DNA from: DYFC01 sp041658585
Lineage (GTDB): Bacteria > Nitrospirota > Thermodesulfovibrionia > Thermodesulfovibrionales > SM23-35
Assembly: GCA_041658585.1 (NCBI GenBank)
Contig: JBAZZX010000036.1
Span: forward strand, 1 to 32,832
DNA length: 32,832 bases
Reading direction: 5' to 3'
Below the pieces are notes generated by a model. That model was not told the origin of the DNA and made no database searches. It was given only the letters and a program-made list of their open reading frames with translations. Shown here in pieces: positions 1 through 7,685 of this stretch (position 1 is the first letter of the stretch; each line of letters begins with the position of its first letter). The position numbers and the translations under genes are program-made.

Positions 1-484
1 CCTCTTTTACGGCTTCTTCGGAATTGCCGATGACGCAGACTTTAAAACCCCTGTAAAATGCCGCATCGCAAATAGCACAGTAGCTCACCCCTTTGCCAAG
101 GAATTCACCTTCCCCTTTTATGCCCGGTTTCCTGCCCATAGAGCCTGTAGCAATGATCATGGTTTTACCGCTGATCGGCATATTCATAGTAATAGCTTCT
201 TTCATTTCTCCGGAGAGATTAACACCCACAGTCTGAGCTTCTGCATACTCTGCTCCAAAACCTATAGCCTGCTCTCTCATGATATCGAGAAGTTCTTTGC
301 CCGGCAATGGTTTTGTAAGTCCGGGATAGTTTTCAATCCTGCTCGAATAAGCAAGCGCTCCCGCAGTGGCTGATTTATCGAGTATTATTGTTTTTAACCT
401 GGCTCTTGAAGCATACTGCCCGGCCGTAAGCCCGGCCGGCCCTCCCCCGATGATGACGACGTCATATACAGCCTCTTCCTGCAT
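1..484 (-). CDS. trxB: Thioredoxin reductase-like flavoprotein, N-terminal part (runs off left edge)
   Basis: This is a low-molecular-weight thioredoxin-disulfide reductase or close relative, which passes electrons from NAD(P)H through FAD to a redox-active cysteine pair. The N-terminal FAD-binding motif GGGPAG is at about residues 12-17, and the redox motif appears as CAIC followed by D (family form CATCDG). The glycine-rich start of the NAD(P) domain follows just before the edge. ATG at 484 is chosen because GGAGG sits 5 nt upstream; an in-frame ATG 15 nt further upstream would place that ribosome site inside the gene. About 160 codons are present, roughly half of the usual 310. A ferredoxin- or alkyl-hydroperoxide-linked paralogue is possible, since only the first half is visible. 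Confidence 0.88.
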   Translation of the reverse strand, partial: MQEEAVYDVVIIGGGPAGLTAGQYASRARLKTIILDKSATAGALAYSSRIENYPGLTKPLPGKELLDIMREQAIGFGAEYAEAQTVGVNLSGEMKEAITMNMPISGKTMIIATGSMGRKPGIKGEGEFLGKGVSYCAICDAAFYRGFKVCVIGNSEEAVKE

Positions 485-516
485 ATATCCTCCTTTCATT
501 CAAATCATTCAATAAA

Positions 517-776
517 GATAATGCAGATGTTGTGAAAAAATTTATTTTTCGATACCCTCCCCTTTATCCCCTCCCCTCAAGGGAGGGGCGATTCTTAAGT
601 CCCCTCTCCCTTGAGGGGAGAGGGCAAGGGTGAGGGTGTGTGGCTTTACTTATGAACTCATTAGTAAGTGTACTTTTAACTGATGTCTGCCGGTAAGTTT
701 TAGTGATACCACGTTGAAATATCATTTAAATAAATTCATCGAGTTAAATGAATTTTTTCACAATATCTGCATTATC
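517..776. repeat. Inverted-repeat-bounded element between trxB and parB
   Basis: Two 31-bp arms, at 517-547 (plus strand) and 746-776 (inverted), match at 29 of 31 positions by eye and begin GATAATGCAGAT. They enclose a GC-rich palindromic repeat and about 75 bp of unique sequence, 260 bp in all. The right arm ends inside the parB stop codon. AAA flanks both ends, which could be a trivial 3-bp direct repeat. No open reading frame of note lies inside. It could be a non-autonomous mobile element (MITE-like) or a large cruciform-forming structure; the sequence alone does not decide. Confidence 0.6.
551..670 (-). repeat. Copy 1 of a dispersed compound palindromic repeat
   Basis: On the minus strand this unit reads a TTACT...AGTAA half-palindrome, then AGTAAAGCCACA, then GC-rich blocks related to CCCTCTCCCTTGAGGGGAG and CCCCTCCCTTGAGGGGAGG. 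The same order and partly the same bases occur at 21222-21332 on the plus strand; the leading 32 bases match at about 27 positions. Each block can fold into its own hairpin. CCCTC...GAGGG repeats of this style are common between genes in several environmental lineages. It lies inside the inverted-repeat element at 517-776. Confidence 0.7.
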
Positions 777-1593
777 AAACCATCAGGATATCTAAAAGCC
801 TCTCAAGTTCTTCCAATGAATAATACTCAATCTCAATCCGGCCTTTTTTACCTTTATGTGTTATCCGCACCTTTGTCCCAAGGCTCTTGATTAATTTTTC
901 TTCCAGTGATGAAATCTGCAGGTCTTTGACCGGTTCCTGTTTCCGTGGTTTAGCTATTTTTTTCGTCAGCGCTTCAGCCTCTCTGACACTGAGACCTTTC
1001 CGGATAATCTTACCGGCCGCCTCTATCTGGGGCGTCCTGCCCTCTATCGCAAGGATAGCCTTGGCATGGCCCATGCTCAATGAACCGTTGTATAATAAGG
1101 CCTTCACCTCATCAGGAAGCTTTAATAGTCTGAGGTAATTGGATATTGTAGCCCTGTCCTTGCCGACCTTGTCGGAAAGCTCTTCCTGAGTCAGCTTATG
1201 CTCGGTTATGAGTCGGTTGAATGCCTCTGCAGCTTCAATAGGGTTGAGGTCTTCCCTCTGGATATTTTCTATCAGCGCTATTTCAAGAGAGTCCCTTGAG
1301 GCTACGTTTTTTATCAGTGCAGGTATTTTCTTTAAACCGGCAAGAGCGGCAGCCCGCCATCTGCGCTCCCCTGCAACAAGCCTGAATGCGCCATCGCCCG
1401 TGCGGGATACGATGATAGGCTGGATGACCCCTTTTTCCTTTATCGATACGGCAAGCTCTTTGAGAGAATCATCTTTGAAAATTTTCCTCGGCTGTTGCTC
1501 ACCGGGAAAGATGCGGTCGATATCAAGCTGAATGACCTCTTCACCCTTGTCAGGGATTAAGGCTTCAAGACCTTTGCCCAACGCCGTTTTCAT
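775..1593 (-). CDS. parB: Chromosome partitioning protein ParB
   Basis: ParB is a CTP-dependent DNA clamp that loads at parS sites and spreads, acting with ParA in origin segregation. It is 272 aa long, within the usual size. The start MKTALGKGLEALIP is typical of chromosomal ParB. The nucleotide-binding motifs GERRWR (residues 75-80) and ENIQREDLNP (109-118) are intact, a helix-turn-helix follows at about 134-158, and a C-terminal dimerization segment covers about 230-272. ATG at 1593 has AAAGGAGAT upstream and overlaps the end of parA by 29 bp, so the two are translationally coupled. Two parS-like palindromes are found at 28184 and 28496. The stop codon shares bases with the inverted repeat ending at 776. 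Confidence 0.97.
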   Translation of the reverse strand: MKTALGKGLEALIPDKGEEVIQLDIDRIFPGEQQPRKIFKDDSLKELAVSIKEKGVIQPIIVSRTGDGAFRLVAGERRWRAAALAGLKKIPALIKNVASRDSLEIALIENIQREDLNPIEAAEAFNRLITEHKLTQEELSDKVGKDRATISNYLRLLKLPDEVKALLYNGSLSMGHAKAILAIEGRTPQIEAAGKIIRKGLSVREAEALTKKIAKPRKQEPVKDLQISSLEEKLIKSLGTKVRITHKGKKGRIEIEYYSLEELERLLDILMV

Positions 1594-2344
1594 TCAGTAT
1601 CTCCTTTGCAAGGGATAAGTAGCACTGCGCTCCTTTTGAGCGGATGTCATATAGAATAGCCGGTTTGCCGAAACTCGGCGCCTCTCCGAGGGTGACATTC
1701 CTCGGGATGACGGTATTATAAACTTTATCGCTGAAATGTTTCCTCACCTCGTTTACCACTTCCTGGGCAAGGTTGTTTCTCGAATCAAACATGGTAAGGA
1801 CTATCCCCTCGATCTCAAGCTCGGGCTTGAAAGAACTCCTCACATGCCGCAGAGTATTTGTTAAAAGCCCGAGTCCTTCAAGCGCATAATACTCGCATTG
1901 CACGGGTATTATGACGGAATCAGCGGCGACAAGGGCGTTCAAAGTGAGCAGGCCGAGCGAGGGCGGACAGTCTATTAAAATATACCGGTAGTTTTCTCTG
2001 ACGGCATTTAGCGCATTGGACAATATATATTCGCGCTCCTCTTTGCCGACCAGTTCCACCTCTACACCTAAAAGATCTATAGTAGACGGCAGGATATTGA
2101 GATGCTCCATTACGGTCGTCTGAACGGCGTCAATGATCCCGCATCTGCCTGTATAGATATCATACAGGCTTCTCTCCAGGTCCGCTCTTGCTATGCCGAG
2201 TCCGGAGGTGGAATTTCCTTGCGGGTCGGTATCGACAATTAGTATTTCTTTTTCAGCAAGGGCAAGAGACGCGGCAAGATTGATTGCGGTAGTGGTCTTA
2301 CCCACCCCGCCCTTCTGATTGACTATAGCAATAATTTTTCCCAT
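1565..2344 (-). CDS. parA: Chromosome partitioning ATPase ParA (Soj)
   Basis: A 259-aa Walker-type ATPase that binds DNA non-specifically and positions ParB-parS complexes. The deviant Walker A motif KGGVGKTT is at residues 11-18, the Walker A' region DTDPQGN at 38-44, and the Walker B-like IDCPPSL at 124-130. There is no N-terminal DNA-binding extension, as expected for chromosomal (Soj-type) rather than type Ia plasmid ParA. It is the promoter-proximal gene of parAB. The ATG at 2344 lacks an obvious Shine-Dalgarno site. The nearest upstream gene is the decayed helicase on the same strand, about 580 bp away. Confidence 0.97.
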   Translation of the reverse strand: MGKIIAIVNQKGGVGKTTTAINLAASLALAEKEILIVDTDPQGNSTSGLGIARADLERSLYDIYTGRCGIIDAVQTTVMEHLNILPSTIDLLGVEVELVGKEEREYILSNALNAVRENYRYILIDCPPSLGLLTLNALVAADSVIIPVQCEYYALEGLGLLTNTLRHVRSSFKPELEIEGIVLTMFDSRNNLAQEVVNEVRKHFSDKVYNTVIPRNVTLGEAPSFGKPAILYDIRSKGAQCYLSLAKEILNENGVGQRS

Positions 2345-2923
2345 GGATTTTCAAGGACAGATAAAGATAATATTCCCCGGTTTTCGCAAAAGTTAAATTC
2401 GATTTTCTTAATTCTTAATGCATTACAAAATTCATTTTCAATGTAAAATTCATTTTATTTTCACAAATGATGAAAAAATCCCGGCCATTTTGCCTATTAA
2501 TTGAAATAATTGTAGCGAACTTTTCCGCATTCCACAAGTTAATCTTAACACTTCTCCATAGAAATATGCACTGACAGCAACTTCATCCGCACGCTGAATA
2601 TTTTCCACCGAGCGCGTAGTTCAGCCACAAAGTCTTGTTTTTCGATGTAGGCTCACGATTCACAATTACGGAATGAAGTGTTGACTCTGGAAAATTTTAG
2701 TTTCCCCCATACGAAACAAAAGAAGGACGGATTAACTACGTGTCTTTCAATTGGAAAGACACGTTGCTGAAAATATCCGCAGTGTTGAGTATAGGGTGAA
2801 CAACCACCTGATAAAAAAGTGTGTTGCTTAGCACCCCAAAGGCTATCTTAACAAAACATCTCCCGGCCAAGAATGGTAATGAATAGCCAGTTAACAGTCC
2901 GCGAAAGGATCAATGAGTTTTTT
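2345..2923. other. Intergenic stretch upstream of parA
   Basis: No convincing gene is seen in these 579 bp. The part next to parA is AT-rich and has a 12-bp direct repeat AAAATTCATTTT at 2427-2438 and 2445-2456, which may mark a promoter or operator. An 11-bp perfect inverted repeat lies at 2738-2764. The remainder is more GC-balanced, with a short open stretch on the minus strand around 2595-2690 that has no start codon and may be coding debris. No canonical TTATCCACA DnaA box or parS palindrome is present. Confidence 0.6.
2738..2764. repeat. Perfect 11-bp inverted repeat
   Basis: The arms ACGTGTCTTTC (2738-2748) and GAAAGACACGT (2754-2764) are separated by AATTG. No T-run follows on either strand, so it is not a typical intrinsic terminator. 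It sits between parA and the decayed helicase gene and could be an end of a past insertion, a protein-binding site or a processing hairpin. Confidence 0.6.
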
Positions 2924-4387
2924 TCATTCTCTTGATGGTGAATCGGGGGGCACATCCCTAACATCCCTAACCGAATATCTAATCGCATTGTAACCCTTAA
3001 GCCTTTTATTATACATGCGTGTGAGCATGGGGACATTGACATCCACATAATCGTAAATCCGGACGACGTTCTTGTTATCATGAAGTCGGTGGAGGCGTCC
3101 GGCGTACTGTTGAAGCGTTCCACGCCATGAAATCGGCATGGCCAAAAAGAGAGTGTCTAACCGAGCATCATCAAACCCCTCGCCTATATACCTGCCCGTA
3201 GCAATAAGCACCCTTTCTTCTCCATCGCGAATAGAAGCAATCTGTTCAGCCAAAGCCTTGCGTTGCCTTTTGCCTGTTCCACCTTTAAGCACAATGACAT
3301 TCTTGGCAAAACCTTTGAGCCGCTCGGCAAACTCATCCACATGTTCTGTTCGTTCGGTAAGAAGAAGCGGAGAATAGCCCTCTTCAAGGGCGTTGAGAAG
3401 ATCGTCAAATATGACGTTTCTTTGTTTATCCCTCATCAAAGCCGCATAGACCGGCTGTATGCCATCCTGGACTCCTTCATGCATCCTGAAACTTGTATAC
3501 CGTGGGATAACCACATGCTCAAATGGCCTATCGTGGGCCTGTTTTCTGGCATCCACACGGGAACGGATCGGTCCGCATTGCATTATGATGATCGGGTGGT
3601 GGCCGTCTTTCCTAACAGGGGTAGCAGTAAGCCCTATAACATATTTGGCTTTCACCTGCCTTAGCACCTGTTCGAAACTGAAAGCCGAAACATGGTGGCA
3701 TTCGTCAACTATGACCTGTCCGTATTCGGCCACGATGTCTTTAACCACACCCTTATGGTTCAGGCTTTGAATCATGCCCACATCTATAATGCCGGTCCTA
3801 TCGCCGCGTCCGCCTCCTATCCTACCAATTAAATCTGTATTCAAAAACGTCTTCAGCCGCTCGTGCCACTGATCCATAAGAAGCCTTCTATGCACCAAAA
3901 CAAGCGTGTTTACTTTGCGCTCTGCAATAAGATATGCTGCTATCGTTGTCTTCCCAAATGCAGTGGGTGCACTCAATACCCCGATATCATGATTCAAAAT
4001 CTCAGAGGCAGCTTCTTTCTGAATAGAGCGAAGCTCACCGTTGAAATCTGTCTCAATCGGTATTCCCGAATACCGTTCATCCCTGATATCGGCCTTGATG
4101 CCGTGGGCCTTTAGAAGCTCAAGCGCCTCATCCAGAGAGCCGCGGGGGAGCCCTATATGTTTGTCAAAGTCTTCGGCGCACGATATAATCCTCGGCTTGC
4201 CATAAGTTGATAGGCGCATGGCCTGAGTCTTATAAAACTCGGGATTCTGAAAGGCCGCCAAGCGGATAAGTCTGTTGACCATCCCTGCAGGCAGACCCCC
4301 TTTTTCGATATAGACCATGTTTCCTACAACGATACTAACTTTTTCAGGGAAAGGCCCCTGAGTCGTCTTTCCATGTGGTCTTGTCAA
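2924..4387 (-). pseudogene. TOTE-type helicase, C-terminal part of a broken primase-helicase gene
   Basis: Superfamily 2 helicase related to the UvsW/XPB-like helicases of TOTE conflict systems, in which an archaeo-eukaryotic primase (AEP) domain is fused to this module. Visible motifs are the atypical Walker A SAPTAFGKT (residues 139-147 of this frame), DECHH (228-232), GLTATPVRKDG (about 252-262) and the motif VI form QYAGRLHRLH near 440. The stretch from PFPEKVSIVVGN to the end looks complete and uninterrupted. The preceding half of the primase domain is missing, and the frame does not match the upstream fragment, which overlaps it at 4344-4387. The listed ATG is therefore only the first one in frame, with no ribosome site seen. 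The helicase fragment could still be expressed, but the whole gene is best read as inactivated. Confidence 0.8.
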
Positions 4388-4814
4388 AATCCACAGCTAA
4401 AAACCGGCAGGTCTCATCGGGAAGAAGCGGATAAACACCGATGGTATACTTTCCCGTAAGATGGTGTTGGATTACATCATTTGTTAAAGAAATAAGCTCG
4501 CGGTTTTCGCAATCTGAACACTTTATCCTTGGTTTGGCGCAAAGAGGTCGCTTCCATTCATTGGCACAGGCAGGAGAATAGCCGGATTTTCCGGTTCTCG
4601 CTTCCCATCTTGCAGGATAAACGTCTTCTCGCCCACGGAAGAGATCGCGAAAGAGAGCAATCTTGTCTTCCGGGGATAATCCTTCCGCCCCGGAAGCATT
4701 GGGCTTTTCTTCCGGGGTCCCAAGAAACGACCTGAGCCTTTTGTTTTCTTCTCTCAGGCGAGCGCACTCCTCAAGAGTCGCCTTCAGCTGTTTTGCGATG
4801 TCTTCAGATGCCAT
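4344..4814 (-). pseudogene. TOTE-type archaeo-eukaryotic primase domain, N-terminal fragment
   Basis: The first 156 residues of a TOTE-system primase-helicase. A coiled coil covers residues 5-32. A cysteine cluster (C83, C92, C99, C102; CAKPRIKCSDC) probably binds zinc. LTNDVIQHHLTGKYTIGVYPLL leads into LAVDFD, whose D142 and D144 match the first AEP metal-binding motif. The frame then ends after DDSGAFP, where the family normally continues through the second and third AEP motifs (GGH-type histidine and beyond). About 150-200 residues are therefore missing and the frame changes: deletion plus frameshift. The ATG at 4814 gives a complete N-terminus. Family assignment rests on remembered motif order, not a search. 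Confidence 0.75.
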
Positions 4815-4945
4815 AATCCATTAATTTTCCGGTATTACTTCTATTGAGTTCATCAAGTCCTGATAAGCCTGATAACTGTTCACAAAAGCACGGTTTTGAA
4901 TATCCTGCTTCTATAGGCGTAGCGGTTTTACAAAATCTATGACTA

Positions 4946-5233
4946 TTAGCTGAGATGTTTATTGACTAATTTAGTCATCTCGAACATTGAGACTTGTTTC
5001 TTCCCGTCGAATACCGCCAAGAGGTTCTCATCAGCATTGATATTCCTCTTATTCTCTGCATCCTGGAGATTATGCTTCTTTATATATTCCCATAGCTTCT
5101 TGGTCATTTCCGACCTTGGAAGAGGTTCCTTCCCCACTATCTTAGACAGTGCCTCGCTGGGTTTCATAGCCTTCATAAATCCTGAGTTAGAGGTTCCTTC
5201 CTTTACAGCTTTTTTCTTCTTTTCTGCCATCAT
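4946..5233 (-). CDS. SWIB/MDM2-domain protein
   Basis: A 95-aa protein with a lysine-rich N-terminus (residues 1-13) and a SWIB domain over about 22-94, recognised from the MKPSEALSKIVG, LPRSEMTKKLWEYIKKHNLQD, NADENLLAVF and SMFEMTKLVNKHL blocks. SWIB folds are best known from the eukaryotic SWI/SNF subunit BAF60 and from MDM2; in bacteria small SWIB proteins occur, for example in Chlamydia, and are presumed to bind DNA or nucleoid partners. AAGGAGA lies just upstream of tandem ATGs at 5233 and 5230; the second has slightly better spacing. It lies upstream of the TOTE remnant on the same strand with 131 bp between. Role unknown. Confidence 0.85.
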   Translation of the reverse strand: MMAEKKKKAVKEGTSNSGFMKAMKPSEALSKIVGKEPLPRSEMTKKLWEYIKKHNLQDAENKRNINADENLLAVFDGKKQVSMFEMTKLVNKHLS

Positions 5234-5514
5234 TCTTCTCCTTATGTTTACGGATATATAGTCTTAATTCCTGAGTCTCAGGATGCACGCTTCTAAAAGT
5301 ATACACTAATTCGCCAAATCCACACATTCTTACATTAAGCGGGTGGGAGTTCTGCAGTCTGTTTGGTTCAGGAAGGAAGAGAGCGCAACAGTATCCAAAA
5401 TTACTCTGCAACTTTCACCCGATAAGAGAGAGGGTATTTCTGTTGCCCACATACAAGTCTTAAAATTCTAAAGCTATCTTAATCAAGGATTAACGGTTGT
5501 AGTAAGTATATCGC

Positions 5515-7038
5515 TCATTTCCCTGTAAGCATTCTTCCGAGCCGATATCCACTCATCATCACACCTAACTGACCTTCACCAGGGAATGTCCAAGCTGAAC
5601 TCAAATATAGATTCTTTATCGGTGTCTTCTGCTTCAATCTATATATAGGATTGCCTTGTCTGACGGTATTCGCCCAACCATAGATGGCACCATGGTAGTT
5701 GCCCGTGTAACGTTTGAATGTTAGTGGAGTAGCAACTTCCATGACTTCTATGTGTTTTGATATATTTGGAATAACCCTTTCAGCCCTTTCAATCAATATT
5801 TTTGCCATTCTTTTCTTTTCCTTGTTGTATATGTCTTTTCTCCCTGAAATATAGTCACTTTCAAATCGTTTCCAGTATTCGTATCCTTGAGTCATTGCCA
5901 ATCCTAAGATAAATTTCTCGCCCTTGGCTAGACTCTTATCTATATTGGAATAAAGAGAAATTACGAAAGAAGCCTTCTCTACGTTGCCGTTTAAACTCCA
6001 TGCATAGTCAACATCTTGATCATAGGTTTCTGAGAAGAAAATCTCATAGTCTTCCTTATTCTCAAGCCCTCTTCTGAAATTGTTGTTAAGACCAAGATAG
6101 ACACTGAAGGCAGATATAGATGGAATCATTTTCTCCAGTTTTTTAATAAAACGCTTAGGAAGTTCCTCTCTTCCTACAAGGTTATAGAATGTTTCTCGTG
6201 CTGAGGCATTCGAGATTACATTCTTTCCAAAGTACTTTTCACCTTTCCTGGTCTTAACTCCAATTGCTTTTCCTCTTTGGGTAATAATTGAGGTAGCCTC
6301 TGAATTAAAAATAATTTCACCGTGATTCTCTTTGATTACATCAGAAAAAGCATTTGGAATAGCTTGAGTGCTCCCCTTTGGATAATAAGCACCTAAAATC
6401 CTGTACCCCATATTGGGAAATACGGAAAAAAAAGAGTTTAGTTTACTTGGTGGTAATCCAAAGAAAAACCAGTTCGCAAAAAGTAGAGCCTTTAACTTCT
6501 CGTCTTTAAGGTATTTATCGAGAATCTGTGAACCCGTTTTACTTAAAACATGAAAAAGAGCTTTATACCGGAAAGGGAAAACTGGCAGCTGTAGCCAAAA
6601 AGGGGTGTTAGAGAAAATGAATTTGATACAGTCGTTGTGGATCTTTGTCATCTCATTGAAGAGACATTTGATGCCCTCTTTCTCATGGGGAAATTTTTCT
6701 TCCAGAATAGAAATTATCTTAGCCAGATCTCCGCTGGGAAGTCGAATATCGTAGTCAGGAAAAACAAGTCTTCCAAATTCCTTAAGTTTTATAAACTCTA
6801 TCTTATCTGCGATACCACACCATTCGAACCACCTATAGTGATGCTGCCCTTTTCCAACACCGGGAATCATATGGAGAGAGGCGTCAAAAGTAAAATCACC
6901 ACGTATAAAATTAGTCGCATAGCCACCGGGTTTGCTGTGCTTTTCCAGGACCAGAACCTTCCAACCTTTCAGGGACAAACAGGCTGCACACGAAAGACCG
7001 CCGAGCCCTGAACCAATTATAATAGCGTCATATTCCAT
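5515..7038 (-). CDS. FAD-dependent oxidoreductase of the phytoene desaturase / carotenoid isomerase (CrtI/CrtISO) type
   Basis: A 507-aa flavoprotein. The N-terminal dinucleotide motif IIIGSGLGG is at residues 6-14, followed by the second FAD motif LEKHSKPGGYATNF. Conserved FDASLHMIPG follows, and near the C-terminus LYLSSAWTFPGEGQLGVMMSGYRLG corresponds to the FAD-contacting C-terminal motif of CrtI and retinol saturase families. Substrates of this family include carotenoids, retinol and other polyenes or long alkenes; nothing nearby (no phytoene synthase) points to one. ATG at 7038 has only a weak purine-rich upstream stretch. It is a lone gene, 282 bp from SWIB and 121 bp from the FmdB-like gene, so a monocistronic unit is likely. 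The specific substrate is unknown. Confidence 0.85.
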   Translation of the reverse strand: MEYDAIIIGSGLGGLSCAACLSLKGWKVLVLEKHSKPGGYATNFIRGDFTFDASLHMIPGVGKGQHHYRWFEWCGIADKIEFIKLKEFGRLVFPDYDIRLPSGDLAKIISILEEKFPHEKEGIKCLFNEMTKIHNDCIKFIFSNTPFWLQLPVFPFRYKALFHVLSKTGSQILDKYLKDEKLKALLFANWFFFGLPPSKLNSFFSVFPNMGYRILGAYYPKGSTQAIPNAFSDVIKENHGEIIFNSEATSIITQRGKAIGVKTRKGEKYFGKNVISNASARETFYNLVGREELPKRFIKKLEKMIPSISAFSVYLGLNNNFRRGLENKEDYEIFFSETYDQDVDYAWSLNGNVEKASFVISLYSNIDKSLAKGEKFILGLAMTQGYEYWKRFESDYISGRKDIYNKEKKRMAKILIERAERVIPNISKHIEVMEVATPLTFKRYTGNYHGAIYGWANTVRQGNPIYRLKQKTPIKNLYLSSAWTFPGEGQLGVMMSGYRLGRMLTGK

Positions 7039-7158
7039 TTTTTCAGAAAATCAGGAAGAATCTATTAAACGAAACCAATATCACTTACTAATAGAAAGTA
7101 TCCAGTATTTTATCATTTTAGCGTCTGAGGATTATGGGAACTAGTTAATCCTCATAAA

Positions 7159-7326
7159 CTATGATTTTTTGCTTGTTTTTGCGGTAAATTCCGAGAGTTT
7201 TTTCTGCACATTATCACTTTTACATTGAGGACATTTGATTTTTGGTTTAGCTTCAAATTCTTTAATAGAGAGAAAGACAATAAACCCATGGTTACATTCT
7301 TTACAGACATATTCATAGGCAGGCAT
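7159..7326 (-). CDS. FmdB-family zinc-ribbon protein
   Basis: A 55-aa protein with the typical FmdB start MPAYEYVCKEC and a four-cysteine ribbon C8/C11 and C32/C35 (CKEC, CPQC), ending in a short lysine-rich tail. FmdB-like proteins were named for a regulatory role near formamidase genes; most have no proven function. ATG at 7326 is preferred over longer starts because AAGGAGGT lies 6-7 nt upstream and homology begins exactly there. The upstream 80 bp resemble the upstream region of the zinc-ribbon gene at 9314-9562, suggesting shared control or a duplicated leader. Confidence 0.88.
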   Translation of the reverse strand: MPAYEYVCKECNHGFIVFLSIKEFEAKPKIKCPQCKSDNVQKKLSEFTAKTSKKS

Positions 7327-7328
7327 AT

Positions 7329-7407
7329 AGACCTCCTTATTGTTTGATGATTTGCCGATGTAGTATATACAATTATAGTAATTTTTGGTTCCGTTTATTT
7401 CAACAAG
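7329..7407 (-). promoter_or_regulatory. Upstream region of fmdB-like gene, copy A of a duplicated leader
   Basis: On the minus strand the segment includes AAACGGAACC, TATAATTGTATATACTAC and AAATCATCAAACAAT before the ribosome site. A gapped alignment by eye gives roughly three-quarters identity with 9569-9640, upstream of another zinc-ribbon gene, including 15 consecutive shared bases (ATTGTTTGATGATTT on the plus strand). TATAAT and TATACT are possible -10 boxes; a matching -35 is not clear. Confidence 0.6.
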
Positions 7408-7607
7408 GAAGGAGGGTTGCATTGCTTGCCTGTCTTGGAATACCGTGCGTCCTACGCCCTGGAAGAAACACGTCCTCTTTGTCAATGAAACCTACTAACA
7501 CGCACATTTGACAATCTCTAAGCAGTGAGGATTACTGGTTGAAGATAATGACATTGAAAAATCATGATTTATTTTTAAATATTTTCAGATAAGCATAAAA
7601 AACCTGC

Positions 7608-7613
7608 TATACT
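7608..7613 (+). promoter_or_regulatory. Extended -10 promoter element for the CZB gene
   Basis: TGCTATACT (extended -10, TATACT at 7608-7613) lies in an AT-rich stretch about 70 bp before the CZB GTG start. No good -35 is seen, which extended -10 promoters tolerate. It is also 15 bp upstream of the short leader frame beginning at 7628. Confidence 0.45.
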
Positions 7614-7685
7614 TTTAAATAACGGTTATGAAATGGTTGAATATCAAAGACAGCAAGTCAACGACTACGGAGATAATAAGAAAAA

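Noticed and set aside
2345..2923. Origin of replication next to parA
   Set aside because: No DnaA boxes or unwinding-type tract; the dnaA upstream region fits better.
7327..7485. N-terminal extension of the FmdB-like protein to 108 aa
   Set aside because: The strong AAGGAGGT site and the family start are at 7326; the extension is the leader region shared with another gene.
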